A DNA stretch of 64,000 nucleotides from Bhargavaea changchunensis (GCF_042665595.1 NZ_JBHTCT010000031.1:1-64000), one strand, 5' to 3'; numbered from the stretch's first letter, positions 33,591 to 43,601 are shown. Notes: generated from the letters alone by a model not told the origin. Translations and numbers: made by a program.

Positions 33591-35951
33591 TCACTTCAGT
33601 TCAACCACAGTGACCCCGTAGCCGCCTTCGCCCGCTTCGCCAAACCTGAAGCTTTTGACACGCGGATGGCGCCGGAGGAACTTCTGGATCCCTTCGCGGA
33701 GTGCGCCTGTCCCCTTGCCGTGGATGATCGACACACGCGGATAGTTGGCAAGAAGCGCATCATCGATGTATTTCTCCGTTCGTTGGATGGCATCTTCGTA
33801 CCGCTCGCCGCGAAGGTCGAGTTCGAGCTTCACTCCTGCGCCCGACCGGCCGCGGACCGCATTTACATTGACGGTTTCCTTTTCTTTTTCCGGCTTGATA
33901 TACTCCAGGTCGGATTCATCGATTTTCATCTTTAGGATACCGAGCTGGACCATCCACTCACCGCCGGACATCTTCTCAACAAGGGAACCCTTCTGTCCGT
34001 AACTCAGCACCTTGACTTCATCCCCGGGACGGAATTCCCTTTTTGCTGGCTTCGCCTTCTGCTTCGGCTTCTTAGCGAGTTCCTCTTCCGGAATCGCGCC
34101 TTCCAGGCGCTTTTTCGCATCGATCAGTTCGTGTTCTTTAACCGAAGCGCCGGCATTCAGCCTGAGCGCACGGAGTTCCGAGATGACAGACTCCGCTTCC
34201 CTGCGTGCATCCTCGACGATTTTCTTTGCCTTTTCACGGGCTTTCTGCTCGAGCGATTCCTTTTTCGATTCATACTCGGACAGACGCGTTTCCAGCTGTT
34301 TGCGGAGCGACTCGGATTCCTCGAGGACCCTTGCCGTTTCCTCAGCGTCTTTTTCCGCCTGTACCCTGCTCGCCTCAAGTGAGGTGATCATCGTTTCCAC
34401 TTCGTTCCGGTTTTCGCCGGTAAAGGTTTCGGCGTGGCGGATGATCCTGTCCGGCAGTCCGAGCCGGCTGGATATCTCGAACGCGTTGCTCCGCCCCGGC
34501 ACACCGATCAAAAGACGGTATGTGGGGCTCAGTGTCTCGACATCGAATTCAACGCTCGCGTTGACCACGCCGGGACGATTGTATCCATAGGCCTTCAGCT
34601 CGGGATAGTGCGTCGTCGCCATGACCCGGGCTCCCCGGCCGTGGACTTCGTCCAGAATGGAGATGGCCAATGCCGCTCCTTCCTGCGGATCGGTACCGGA
34701 ACCGAGTTCGTCAAACAGGACGAGTGATTCCGAATCGAACTTATTCAGGATGTCGACAATGTTGACCATATGGGAGGAGAAAGTACTCAGGCTCTGTTCG
34801 ATAGACTGCTCATCGCCGATATCGGCAAACACATCCTTGAAAACGGCCATTTCCGATCCGTCGAGTGCCGGAATCGGGATTCCTGCCTGGGTCATGAGTG
34901 TGCAAAGTCCGACCGTTTTCAGTGTAACGGTTTTACCGCCGGTGTTCGGACCCGTGATCACGATTGCCGTCGTATCCCTGCCAAATTCAATCGTATTCGG
35001 AACGGCCTCTTCCCTCGACAAAAACGGATGGCGGCATTTGACAAGGCGGATGTAACCCTCGTTGTTGACCTTCGGCACGGTCGCCTTCTGGGTCATCCCG
35101 TATTTCGCCTTGGCAAGTACAGCATCCATATCCCCCAGTATGCGGACCATGATAAACAGTTCATGAGCATGTTCCTGCACATGGCCGCTCAACTCACGGA
35201 GGATGCGCTCGATCTCTTCCTTTTCCTTCGCCTTCAGCTGACGGATTTCGTTGTTCGCCTGCACGACAGCATCAGGCTCGATGAACAGCGTCTGCCCCGA
35301 AGAGGACTGGTCATGGACAATCCCGCCGAAATGCGTCCGGTATTCCTGCTTGACCGGAATGACATACCGGTCGTTCCGCATGGTCACGATCGAGTCAGAC
35401 AGCATTTTAGAATTATTTCTCGTATACTGTTCCAGCTTGTCCCGAACCCTTCCCTCCTGGGTCCGCAGCTGCTGCCGGATGGAGCGGAGCGCCGAAGAAG
35501 CGCTGTCCAGCACTTTGCCGTTTTCATCGATGCAGGCATTGATTTCATGCTCAAGCGCCGTTAGGATCGGCATCTCCTCTTTTTTTGCAAGAAAGAGCGG
35601 AATGGCAATCTCCCCTTCTTCCCCTATGGCCTCCAGGAACTGACGGAGGATGCAGCCTGCACGGATCGTGCTCGCCGTCTCCATCAGCTCTCCGGCGCCG
35701 AGTGTACCGCCTGCCTGGGCACGCTTTGCGTACATCCGGATGTCGAACAGGCCGCCCATCGGGACATTTCCCCGGATGCGGTAGATGGCCAGTGCTTCAT
35801 CCGTCTCTTCAAGGAGCGATCGGACCTTTCCGAGGTCATCGGAAGGGACGAGCTCCCCGATCCGTGCGCGTCCGAGCGCCGATGTGCAATGGCCAGCCAC
35901 TTCAGAGCGGATTTTATCAAATTCAAGTGTTTTCAGGACCCGGGCCTCCAT
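33591..35951 (-). CDS. mutS2: Endonuclease MutS2
   Basis: MutS-family ATPase with a C-terminal nuclease, implicated in suppression of recombination and in rescue of collided ribosomes. From ATG at 35951 it is 786 residues. The core ATPase has Walker A GPNTGGKTVTLK and Walker B LVLFDELGSGTDP; a long coiled coil (about residues 515-620) and a KOW-like segment follow; the Smr domain at the end has LDLRGERYEDA and HGKGTGALREGI. An upstream in-frame GTG lies on the ribosome-binding site. It follows polX by 38 bases. Confidence 0.95.
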   Translation of the reverse strand: MEARVLKTLEFDKIRSEVAGHCTSALGRARIGELVPSDDLGKVRSLLEETDEALAIYRIRGNVPMGGLFDIRMYAKRAQAGGTLGAGELMETASTIRAGCILRQFLEAIGEEGEIAIPLFLAKKEEMPILTALEHEINACIDENGKVLDSASSALRSIRQQLRTQEGRVRDKLEQYTRNNSKMLSDSIVTMRNDRYVIPVKQEYRTHFGGIVHDQSSSGQTLFIEPDAVVQANNEIRQLKAKEKEEIERILRELSGHVQEHAHELFIMVRILGDMDAVLAKAKYGMTQKATVPKVNNEGYIRLVKCRHPFLSREEAVPNTIEFGRDTTAIVITGPNTGGKTVTLKTVGLCTLMTQAGIPIPALDGSEMAVFKDVFADIGDEQSIEQSLSTFSSHMVNIVDILNKFDSESLVLFDELGSGTDPQEGAALAISILDEVHGRGARVMATTHYPELKAYGYNRPGVVNASVEFDVETLSPTYRLLIGVPGRSNAFEISSRLGLPDRIIRHAETFTGENRNEVETMITSLEASRVQAEKDAEETARVLEESESLRKQLETRLSEYESKKESLEQKAREKAKKIVEDARREAESVISELRALRLNAGASVKEHELIDAKKRLEGAIPEEELAKKPKQKAKPAKREFRPGDEVKVLSYGQKGSLVEKMSGGEWMVQLGILKMKIDESDLEYIKPEKEKETVNVNAVRGRSGAGVKLELDLRGERYEDAIQRTEKYIDDALLANYPRVSIIHGKGTGALREGIQKFLRRHPRVKSFRFGEAGEGGYGVTVVELK

Positions 35952-35989
35952 GTGCCCCACTTCCTTTCAGATCTGGTCTCTCTATTAAA

Positions 35990-37699
35990 TCAGCGTTCCC
36001 TGCCGAGATGCGACAGGAAACGGTCAAGTGTCCATGTATTGACGATCATATCGCGGTTCAGCCATGCACGCTGTGCATATCGGACGCCGGTTTCCATATA
36101 GTCCAGCTGCCCGACACTGTGTGCGTCGGTATTGATCGCGATCGGCACGCCTTTTTCCGCGGCGAGCATGAGCCATTCTTCAGCAAGGTCAAGACGGTAC
36201 GGGTTGGCATTCAGCTCGAGGATCTTGCCGTACTCTGCCGCCCATTCGATCAGTTGTGCCACATCGGGCGCGTAGCCGTCCCGGCGGCCGATGATCCGGC
36301 CGGTCGGGTGCGCGATCATGTCCACATGCGGGTTAGAGATCGCAGCATGGAGGCGCTCCATGATCTTTTCCTGGGGCTGGCTGAAGTTGGAATGGATTGA
36401 AGCGATAACAAAGTCCAGCTCAGACAACAGCTCATCATCAAAGTCCAGCGTCGCGTCCGGCAGAATATCCATTTCAGTACCGCAGAGAATCGTGATACCG
36501 TCCATTTCATCATCGGCTTCCCTGACTTCACGGATCTGGTCGCGGAGGCGCTCAGGCGTCAGCCCATTCGCCACCCTCAGATAGCGGGAGTGGTCCGTGA
36601 TGACCATGTGGCTGTACCCGAGTTCACGGCAGGCCTCCGCCATTTCACGGATGGATTCCGCTCCGTCCGACCAGACCGTATGCATATGAAGGTCTGAGCG
36701 GATATCTTCCGGACGGATCAGGTTTTTCAGTTCATCAGCACGGTCCAGCTCCGTCCCGTCTTTACGGACAGTCGGCGGGAAGTACGGCAGATCAAAATGG
36801 GAAAAGAAGCTTTCCTCGGAGTCAAACGTGAGCACACTGCCGTCCTCCTGCTCCACGCCATATTCACTGATTTTCTCGCCCCGTTCTTTTGCGATCTGCC
36901 GCATCCGGACGTTATGATCCTTCGATCCTGTGAAGTGGTGGATGGCGCTGGCAAACTGTTGCTCCGTGACAAAACGGAAATCCACATCCACCGGCTCGTC
37001 CGAATCAACGGTGACCGACAGCTTGGCTTCACCCGATGCATCGGTCCCGATCACCGGGAGGGAGCCTGCCAGTGCTTCATTGACCCGCTGCGGTTCCTTG
37101 GTGACAATGATGAAGTCCAGGTCACTGCTCATTTCCGCAGTACGCCGGTAGCTTCCGGTCACCATATGGCGGTCCACCTCTGGAATCGCATTCAGTACGC
37201 TTTCAATCATCCTGACGACGGGTTCCAGCTGCCAGTGCGGCAGCTTGTCCGGACGCTGGCCGAACGTTTCCAGCTCCGCAAGGATTTTCTCTTCGGTCTT
37301 CTTGCCGAATCCTGCAAGCTTACTTACCTCGCCCGCTTCGCAGGCTGCGCGGAGCGAGTCAGCCGAATCGATACCGAGTTCACTGTGCAGCTTGGCAATC
37401 TTTTTGCCGCCGAGGCCCGGAATCTTCAGCAGTGGAATCAGGCCGTCGGGCACCTGTTCCTGAAGCTCTTTAAGAAGCTCCGACTCCCCTTTTTCCAGCA
37501 GATCGGTAATTACCGAACCGGTGCCTTTTCCGATGCCTTTCAGAGAAAGGATATTATCCATTTCTGCAAGGCTGCGCGGATCCTGCTCGAGCACACCGGC
37601 AGCCTTCCGGAATGCCCCGACCTTGAACGGATTCTCTCCGAGCAATTCCATATGGAGGGCAATTTCTTCAAGCGTCTTGATGATGATTTTCTTGTTCAC
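35990..37699 (-). CDS. polX: DNA polymerase/3'-5' exonuclease PolX
   Basis: Family X repair polymerase fused to a PHP exonuclease, 569 residues. N-terminal helix-hairpin-helix repeats (SLKGIGKGTGSVI, IPGLGGKKIAKL, LAGFGKKTEEKI), nucleotidyl-transferase core with TGSYRRTAEMSSDLDFIIVT and DVDFRFV, then the PHP metal site starting DLHMHTVWSDGA and ending INTDAH. The start is taken as GTG at 37699, giving MNKK as in other PolX proteins, with GGGGA nine bases before; ATG at 37708 is too close to that site. Confidence 0.95.
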   Translation of the reverse strand: MNKKIIIKTLEEIALHMELLGENPFKVGAFRKAAGVLEQDPRSLAEMDNILSLKGIGKGTGSVITDLLEKGESELLKELQEQVPDGLIPLLKIPGLGGKKIAKLHSELGIDSADSLRAACEAGEVSKLAGFGKKTEEKILAELETFGQRPDKLPHWQLEPVVRMIESVLNAIPEVDRHMVTGSYRRTAEMSSDLDFIIVTKEPQRVNEALAGSLPVIGTDASGEAKLSVTVDSDEPVDVDFRFVTEQQFASAIHHFTGSKDHNVRMRQIAKERGEKISEYGVEQEDGSVLTFDSEESFFSHFDLPYFPPTVRKDGTELDRADELKNLIRPEDIRSDLHMHTVWSDGAESIREMAEACRELGYSHMVITDHSRYLRVANGLTPERLRDQIREVREADDEMDGITILCGTEMDILPDATLDFDDELLSELDFVIASIHSNFSQPQEKIMERLHAAISNPHVDMIAHPTGRIIGRRDGYAPDVAQLIEWAAEYGKILELNANPYRLDLAEEWLMLAAEKGVPIAINTDAHSVGQLDYMETGVRYAQRAWLNRDMIVNTWTLDRFLSHLGRER

Positions 37700-37720
37700 C
37701 GTCACCATTCCCCTTTCGGA

Positions 37721-37750
37721 TAAAAAGCTTCCCTCATCGGAAGGGAAGCT
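37721..37750 (-). terminator. Terminator-like hairpin between cvpA and polX
   Basis: Perfect 9-bp stem (37726-37734 with 37742-37750) followed by five T on the minus strand, just after the cvpA stop. It should reduce transcription into polX-mutS2. Confidence 0.75.
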
Positions 37751-37751
37751 C

Positions 37752-38291
37752 TCATTTTACATAGATGAACCACCAGTTTTTCACCATTTCGGAGATGACC
37801 GGCGTATGTTTCAGCATCGCCCCCGAGAGGAGCGAGGAATCAATCATGTTCTGGATTGAGGCAATCGGCACCATCGCCACGATGTAGAGGATGAAAAACA
37901 AGATCAGATAAAATTCCAGGAAACCAAGTGCCGCCCCCGCAAATGAATTGACCGACCCGAGCACCGGGAGGTATTTCAGGAAGTCCAGAGCGGAAGCAAT
38001 CAGATGAAGCACAAGTTTCACGGCCAGGAAAATAAAGACAAAAGCCAGCAGCCGATAGAATGTCTCATCAAAATCGATGCTTCCGAATGAAATCCGGAGC
38101 GAGTTCCCCGCTTCCACCGCTGGATAGGGTACCCAGAGCACGAACTTCTCGGCAAGCGGTTTGTAATACTTCCACGCAACAAACAGCGCGATGATGATGC
38201 CGGTCATATGTAGGAGCTGTACAATAAGGCCCCGTTTATAGCCTGCTACGAGGCCACCCAAGAGAACAATCAGTATAATTAAATCAAGCAT
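37752..38291 (-). CDS. yshB: CvpA family membrane protein YshB
   Basis: A 179-residue protein with four or five transmembrane helices and the CvpA N-terminus (LDLIILIVLLGGLVAGYKRGLIVQLL). Relatives are linked to colicin V production in E. coli and to envelope stress elsewhere; function in Bacillales is unclear. It starts seven bases after zapA stops, matching yshA-yshB, and a terminator-like hairpin follows immediately. Confidence 0.88.
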   Translation of the reverse strand: MLDLIILIVLLGGLVAGYKRGLIVQLLHMTGIIIALFVAWKYYKPLAEKFVLWVPYPAVEAGNSLRISFGSIDFDETFYRLLAFVFIFLAVKLVLHLIASALDFLKYLPVLGSVNSFAGAALGFLEFYLILFFILYIVAMVPIASIQNMIDSSLLSGAMLKHTPVISEMVKNWWFIYVK

Positions 38292-38298
38292 GCAAGTG

Positions 38299-38559
38299 TC
38301 AGCCCTTCAATTGGTTCAGTTCTTTTTCAAGTTCTTCAATCCGCTCTTTCAGCTTGATCGAGTCATTAACTGTATTGAGTGCGGTGAGAACCGCAATTTT
38401 CGTAGTATCGAGCGAGCGGTTCTTTGATGAGATCTCGCGCATCATATCATCTACAAGCGAAGCGACGAGCCGCATATGTCCGACAGATTCTTTTCCCATC
38501 ATCTGGTATGTCTGACCGTAGATGTCGACGGACACACGGTTTTTTTCCGGTTCAGCCAC
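38299..38559 (-). CDS. zapA: Cell division protein ZapA
   Basis: An 86-residue FtsZ-associated protein that bundles FtsZ filaments. The N-terminal head is VSVDIYGQTYQMMGKES and the C-terminal half is a coiled coil (IKLKERIEELEKELNQLKG). The start is GTG at 38559 with AAGGAGG eight bases upstream; the open frame above it has no support. First gene of the zapA-yshB-polX-mutS2-yshE group, divergent from rnhC. Confidence 0.93.
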   Translation of the reverse strand: MAEPEKNRVSVDIYGQTYQMMGKESVGHMRLVASLVDDMMREISSKNRSLDTTKIAVLTALNTVNDSIKLKERIEELEKELNQLKG

Positions 38560-38572
38560 TCCCGCCACCTCC

Positions 38573-38601
38573 TTGAAAAATCCCATACACCATATTACCA
38601 T
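38573..38601 (+). promoter_or_regulatory. Candidate promoter of rnhC
   Basis: TTGAAA (38573-38578), 17 bases and TACCAT (38596-38601). On the opposite strand TGGTAATAT (38602-38594) is a possible extended -10 for zapA, so the two promoters would overlap. Confidence 0.45.
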
Positions 38602-38649
38602 GAAAAGACTTGCCGTGTGTAGGTACGATACGGCGGAAGGATGAGAAAC

Positions 38650-39591
38650 ATGTCGAATGCAGTAATCCAACTGGGCCCGGAAAAGATCCGGGAACTCATG
38701 GCCCACTATGCGGGCTCCAAAATCGAACGGAATGCTCCCGGCGTGGTGTTTGCCGCCAAGTCGTCGGGCGTATCCATCACCGCCTATAAATCCGGAAAAG
38801 TATTGTTCCAGGGAGGGGGTGCCGAAGCAGAGGCTTCCCGATGGGGAGGCACTTCTTCTGCGGGCTCCCCTAAGACGTCCTCACCCAAAGGCGAAAAACT
38901 GCCTCCCCGCCTCGCTAGCATGTCGGTGCTCGGATCGGATGAAACCGGGACAGGTGACTTCTTCGGTCCTGTCACCGTTGCAGCATGCTATGTACCCTCG
39001 GAAATGATTGCACTGGCCGAGGAACTGGGCGTCAAAGACTCAAAAATGCTGACAGATGCCTATATGCAGAAAATCGGCCCGGAAATCAAGGCGGCATTCA
39101 CAAACAGCGTACTTGTACTGCCCAACGAAAAATACAATGCCGTCCAGGCCAAGGGCTGGTCTCAGGGAAAGATCAAGGCACTGCTCCACAATCAGGCGCT
39201 GAAACATGTTTTGCGGAAATTGGATGGAACAAAGCCGGACCATATCCTGATCGACCAGTTTGCCGAGCGCGGCATCTATTATCGCCATATCGCATCCGAA
39301 CCGGAAATCATACGCGAAAACGTCCTATTCTCCACAAAGGCGGAAAACCTTCATGTTTCCGTTGCGTGCGCATCGATACTGGCCAGGGTGGCCTTTCTTG
39401 AGGAAATGGACCGGCTAAGCGAAAAGGCAGGAGTACGGCTTCCAAAAGGCGCCGGTAAGCCGGTTGATGAGGCTGCTGCCAAGATTCTGCTGAAAAAAGG
39501 TGATGACTTCCTGGCCTCCATCACGAAGCGCCATTTTGCCAATACCCGGAAAGCCGCTGCCCTTGCATCCAAGCGATCCGGGAAGTTATGA
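38650..39591 (+). CDS. rnhC: Ribonuclease HIII
   Basis: Hydrolyses RNA in RNA-DNA hybrids. With ATG at 38650 it has 313 residues, as in B. subtilis. An N-terminal TBP-like substrate-binding domain (1-80) leads through a serine and proline-rich linker to the RNase H fold, with DETGTGDFFGPV for the catalytic Asp-Glu start of the family and further acidic residues in LIDQFAERG. GGAAGG is nine bases before the ATG. A terminator follows. Confidence 0.95.
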   Translation: MSNAVIQLGPEKIRELMAHYAGSKIERNAPGVVFAAKSSGVSITAYKSGKVLFQGGGAEAEASRWGGTSSAGSPKTSSPKGEKLPPRLASMSVLGSDETGTGDFFGPVTVAACYVPSEMIALAEELGVKDSKMLTDAYMQKIGPEIKAAFTNSVLVLPNEKYNAVQAKGWSQGKIKALLHNQALKHVLRKLDGTKPDHILIDQFAERGIYYRHIASEPEIIRENVLFSTKAENLHVSVACASILARVAFLEEMDRLSEKAGVRLPKGAGKPVDEAAAKILLKKGDDFLASITKRHFANTRKAAALASKRSGKL

Positions 39592-39603
39592 ATGATGTTA
39601 ATG

Positions 39604-39633
39604 GGCTGTTCGGCTGATGCCGGACAGCCTTTT
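39604..39633 (+). terminator. rnhC terminator
   Basis: Perfect 10-bp stem (39604-39613 with 39620-39629) then TTTT. Confidence 0.85.
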
Positions 39634-39784
39634 ATGCATATCGCGCTCCTCTTTGGTCCGTACACATGCTTGAGGGCCTTTGGTTAGTTCCTCATCTCCT
39701 GCCTGCCTCGCCACACTCTCCCTTTCCGTTTAAATCGATCAAATCCTGCCTCTCCCTTGGATTTCATGTGAGAAAACCAACAGA

Positions 39785-39814
39785 AAGCCTCCGTCGGCAA
39801 TCCGACGGAGGCTT
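39785..39814 (-). terminator. pheT terminator
   Basis: Perfect 13-bp stem (39785-39797 with 39802-39814) nine bases after the pheT stop; the T-run is short on the minus strand. Between this and the rnhC terminator nothing further is seen. Confidence 0.75.
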
Positions 39815-39823
39815 CATTGTTCA

Positions 39824-42235
39824 TCAGTTTCGGATCTCTGCGCCTTCAGCTTCAAGGGCAGCCAAGATACGGTTGTGCGCTTCGGAGACTTCCTCGTCCG
39901 TGAGCGTGCGCTCCGGATCCAGGTAAGTCAGCGAGAATGCAATCGACTTCATGCCTTCTTCCATCCTGTCGCCCTCATACACATCAAATACGCGGATTTC
40001 CTTCAGCATGTTTCCGGCATTTGCGCGGATGGTGCTTTTCAGCGTTGCCGCCTGGACAGCTTTTGGAACGATCAGCGCGATATCCCGGCTGATCGATGGG
40101 AACTTCGGCACCGGCGTGTAAAGAAGAGCTTCCGTCTCTTCCATAAGCAGGCGCTGGAGGTTCAGCTCGAAGACGATGGTTTCTTTCAGGTCACGAGCTT
40201 TCTGTTCGGACGGATGCAGTTGGCCGATAATGCCGACACGCTCGCCGTCCAGCAGGACATCGGCAGTCCGTCCAGGATGGAGGCCCTCCATTTCGGCTTT
40301 GCGATAGGACAATTTGTCAGAGAGGCCCAGTTCAGCAGCAAGTCCCTCGACAATTCCTTTCACCGCGAAGAAATCTGCCGGCTTTTGTCCTCCCTGCCAG
40401 CCGCCTCCCGACCATTCACCCGTGATGGCGCCCGCAGCGTGCTCGATTTCTGTCGGCAGACCGTCTGCGCCTTCACCGAGGAAGACGGCGCCGACTTCAT
40501 AGAGTGCAACCGAACTTGTCTGACGTGCCGTGTTATAGGTGACCGCATCGAGAATGTGCGGCAGAAGGCTCTGGCGGAGCGTGCTCCGCTCCTCGCTCAT
40601 CGGCATGAGGAGCCGCGTCACCGGTGCGGTCTCAAGTGCGAACTTCTGGGATTCCGGCTCAGATGTCAGAGAGTACGTGATTGATTGATACAGTCCCGCA
40701 CCCTCGAGGTAACGGCGGACCGTGCGGCGCTTTTTCTGGTAAGGCGTGAGGCCTCCGGGAATCGACTCTGTCACAGGCAGTGTCGCAGGGATCTCGTCAT
40801 AGCCGTAAAGCCGGGCGATTTCCTCCACGATATCTTCCGGGATGGAGATGTCCACACGCCGGGTTGGGGCGTCTATGACGAATTGCCCGTTCACCGCTTC
40901 ATACGGGAACTGCAGGCGGCGCAGGATCTCTTCCATTTCCTCAAACGGGATTTTCATCCCGAGGCGCTCATTGATGAAATCCGGGGAAACGGTGACGCGT
41001 TTTGGCTCTTTGTCCAATTCGTCGAACAGCACCGTGCCGGCAAGCACTTCGCCTCCGGCCAGATCGGCCATGAGGGCGGCGGCACGTTCGCCCGCCTCGA
41101 TGACACGGTTCGGATCGACCCCTTTTTCGAAGCGTGTGCTGGCATCGCTCCGGAGGCCCAATTCACGTGACGTCTTCCGGACGGATGCAGGGCTGAAGTA
41201 AGCCGCTTCGATCACGACGGTCGTTGTGCCGTCATGGACTTCAGAATTGGCGCCGCCCATGACTCCTGCGATGGCGACCGGTTTGCGGCCGTTCGTGATC
41301 AGCAGATGATGCGGTTCCAGCTTCCGCTCCGAGCCGTCAAGCGTCTCGATGACTTCGCCTTCTGCTGCATGCCTGACGACAATCTCCCCTGTGCCGAGCC
41401 GGTCATAGTCAAACGCGTGAAGCGGCTGGCCATACTCCATCAGAACGTAGTTCGTGATGTCGACGATATTGTTGAGCGGACGGACGCCGGCAGCCATGAG
41501 CCGCGCCTTCAGCCATTCCGGGGATTCCCCTACCTTGACGTTCCTCACAACCTTGGCAGCGTAAAGCGGGTTGGCTTCCGGTGCATCGACGCGGAGTTTC
41601 AGGTGGCCGGATGCCGGTTCTGCCGCTTCCTCATGAGCTGTTTCAGGAAGCTTCACGTCTTTCGACAGGATCGCAGCGGTTTCGTAGGCAGCCCCCAGCA
41701 TGCTGAGCGCATCGGAGCGGTTCGGTGTCAGGTCCAGCTCAAGAACCGTGTCGTCCAGACCGAGAAGCGATAGTGCGTCCTCACCCGGGCGGGCATCTTC
41801 AGGAAGCACATAGATTCCGGATGCATAGGCTTTCGGAACGACCTTTCCGTCGAAACCGAGTTCCTGCAGTGAGCAAATCATCCCATGGGATTCCTCCCCG
41901 CGCAGCTTCGCCTTCTTGATCTTCACGCCGCCCGGCAGGCGGGCGCCCGGCCGCGCAACAACCACTTTTTGGCCGGCCGCAACATTCGGTGCACCGCAGA
42001 TGATCTGGCTCGGCTCTTCCTCGCCCACATCCACACGGCAGATGTTCAGTTTGTCCGCCTGCGGATGCTGACTGCACTCCAGAACATGGCCGACGACGAT
42101 GTTCTTCAGCCCTTCGGAGCGGTCGTCCACGGCATCCACTTCGATGCCTGACCTTGTGATTTTTTCTGCCAGCTCAGCCGGCTCCACACCTTCAATATCG
42201 ACATAATCGCTTAACCAGTTCAGTGAAACTTTCAT
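39824..42235 (-). CDS. pheT: Phenylalanyl-tRNA synthetase beta subunit
   Basis: Larger subunit of the (alpha-beta)2 enzyme; it binds tRNA-Phe and edits mischarged tyrosine. The 803 residues show the N-terminal EMAP-like tRNA-binding domain (VVGHVLECSQHPQADKLNICRVDVG), the B3/4 editing and B5 domains, and the C-terminal anticodon-binding FDX-ACB domain (FPSISRDIALIVPKAVQ). It follows pheS by 12 bases in one operon controlled by a phenylalanine T-box. Confidence 0.97.
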   Translation of the reverse strand: MKVSLNWLSDYVDIEGVEPAELAEKITRSGIEVDAVDDRSEGLKNIVVGHVLECSQHPQADKLNICRVDVGEEEPSQIICGAPNVAAGQKVVVARPGARLPGGVKIKKAKLRGEESHGMICSLQELGFDGKVVPKAYASGIYVLPEDARPGEDALSLLGLDDTVLELDLTPNRSDALSMLGAAYETAAILSKDVKLPETAHEEAAEPASGHLKLRVDAPEANPLYAAKVVRNVKVGESPEWLKARLMAAGVRPLNNIVDITNYVLMEYGQPLHAFDYDRLGTGEIVVRHAAEGEVIETLDGSERKLEPHHLLITNGRKPVAIAGVMGGANSEVHDGTTTVVIEAAYFSPASVRKTSRELGLRSDASTRFEKGVDPNRVIEAGERAAALMADLAGGEVLAGTVLFDELDKEPKRVTVSPDFINERLGMKIPFEEMEEILRRLQFPYEAVNGQFVIDAPTRRVDISIPEDIVEEIARLYGYDEIPATLPVTESIPGGLTPYQKKRRTVRRYLEGAGLYQSITYSLTSEPESQKFALETAPVTRLLMPMSEERSTLRQSLLPHILDAVTYNTARQTSSVALYEVGAVFLGEGADGLPTEIEHAAGAITGEWSGGGWQGGQKPADFFAVKGIVEGLAAELGLSDKLSYRKAEMEGLHPGRTADVLLDGERVGIIGQLHPSEQKARDLKETIVFELNLQRLLMEETEALLYTPVPKFPSISRDIALIVPKAVQAATLKSTIRANAGNMLKEIRVFDVYEGDRMEEGMKSIAFSLTYLDPERTLTDEEVSEAHNRILAALEAEGAEIRN

Positions 42236-42247
42236 GTGTCGCCCTCC

Positions 42248-43285
42248 TCAGCCTTCCGTCCTGCGGAATTGTCCGATAAACCGGAGATCATCCGTGTAGA
42301 AATGACGGATGTCCTCGATTCCGTATTTCAGCATTGCGATCCGCTCCGGCCCCATGCCGAAAGCGAATCCGGAATGCACATCCGGATCATAGCCACCCAT
42401 GCGGAGTACGTTCGGGTGGACCATGCCGGCTCCCAAAATCTCGATCCAGCCTGTTTTTTTGCAGACATTGCAGCCAGACCCGCCACACTTGAAGCAGGAG
42501 ATATCCATCTCGACGGACGGCTCCGTGAACGGGAAGTAGCTCGGGCGGAGGCGGATCTCCCTTTCTTCGCCGAACATCTTTTTGGCAAAGCGGTCCAGCG
42601 TGCCCTTCAAGTCACTCATCCGGATGTTTTCGCCGACGACAAGCCCTTCGATCTGTGTGAACTGATGGGAGTGGGTCGCATCGTCGTTATCGCGCCGGTA
42701 CACCTTGCCCGGGCAGATGATCTTGAACGGCTTGCCTTCCTTCGCTTCCATCGTGCGAGCTTGCACAGGAGATGTATGGGTCCTGAGGAGAATGTCCTCG
42801 GTGATGTAGAACGAATCCTGCATATCCCGTGCCGGATGGCCCTTCGGCAGGTTCAGCGCTTCGAAGTTATAATAGTCCTTCTCCACTTCCGGCCCTTCAG
42901 CGACTTCATACCCCATCGAAATAAAGAAGTCTTCGATCTCCTCGATGATGCGGGTGAGCGGATGATGGTTTCCGACCTTCACCGGCGTGCCCGGAAGCGT
43001 GACGTCGATCGACTCCGCATCCAGCTTTTTCGCGACCGCCTCTTCTTCAAGTGCCTCCATCCGGCTTTCCAGCTTTGCGGTCACTTCGCCGCGCACTTCA
43101 TTGACAAGCGCCCCCATTTTCGGGCGTTCTTCAGCCGGGAGTTTGCCCATTCCCTTTAGCAGGTCCGTGATCGGCCCTTTCTTGCCCAGATACTTGACCC
43201 GGACATCATTCAGCGACTTCACGTCGGTAGCTGACGCGATGGCCTGAAGCGCTTCATCTTTCAACTGCTGCAGTTGCTGCTCCAT
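42248..43285 (-). CDS. pheS: Phenylalanyl-tRNA synthetase alpha subunit
   Basis: Catalytic class II subunit, 345 residues. An N-terminal coiled coil (1-90) is followed by motif 2 (KVYRRDNDDATHSHQFTQIEGL) and motif 3 (GMGPERIAMLKYGIEDIR). The CFKCGGSGCNVCKKTGW segment forms the usual cysteine-rich loop of bacillar PheS. Upstream lies a complete T-box leader. Confidence 0.97.
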   Translation of the reverse strand: MEQQLQQLKDEALQAIASATDVKSLNDVRVKYLGKKGPITDLLKGMGKLPAEERPKMGALVNEVRGEVTAKLESRMEALEEEAVAKKLDAESIDVTLPGTPVKVGNHHPLTRIIEEIEDFFISMGYEVAEGPEVEKDYYNFEALNLPKGHPARDMQDSFYITEDILLRTHTSPVQARTMEAKEGKPFKIICPGKVYRRDNDDATHSHQFTQIEGLVVGENIRMSDLKGTLDRFAKKMFGEEREIRLRPSYFPFTEPSVEMDISCFKCGGSGCNVCKKTGWIEILGAGMVHPNVLRMGGYDPDVHSGFAFGMGPERIAMLKYGIEDIRHFYTDDLRFIGQFRRTEG

Positions 43286-43595
43286 TCGGATTCTCCTTTC
43301 GTTAACCAGACTGCTGCCTGTCCTTCATGTTCCGGGCATACAAAAAGCCCCGCCCCTCAAAAGGGACGAGGCTGAACTCGCGGTACCACCCTGATTACCG
43401 CACAAAGGTGCGGTCACTCTGGACAGGATAACGGCTGTGTGCCGGCTCGCCTTTACAGCTGATGCTGGTCCCGGCGGCAACTTGCGGGGTGAACTTCAGC
43501 GTCATCCGATCACCGGCGCTTCCAGTCCCTGGCGCCGGCTCCCTGTCATCCGATGGGCAGCCTACTCTTCCCGCTCAATGTCTTTGGTCATTTAC
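43286..43595 (-). promoter_or_regulatory. T-box leader of pheST
   Basis: The T-box core (GGGTGGTACCGCG, about 43377-43390) precedes a 12-bp terminator stem (43346-43357 with 43362-43373) and a T-run. A UUC phenylalanine codon at 43493-43491 lies in the specifier position within GAAG-UUC-ACC. Confidence 0.92.
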
Positions 43596-43601
43596 TTCTT
43601 C

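Noticed and set aside
39634..39784. Short minus-strand frame between the rnhC and pheT terminators
   Set aside because: 27 basic residues, no ribosome-binding site and located after two terminators.
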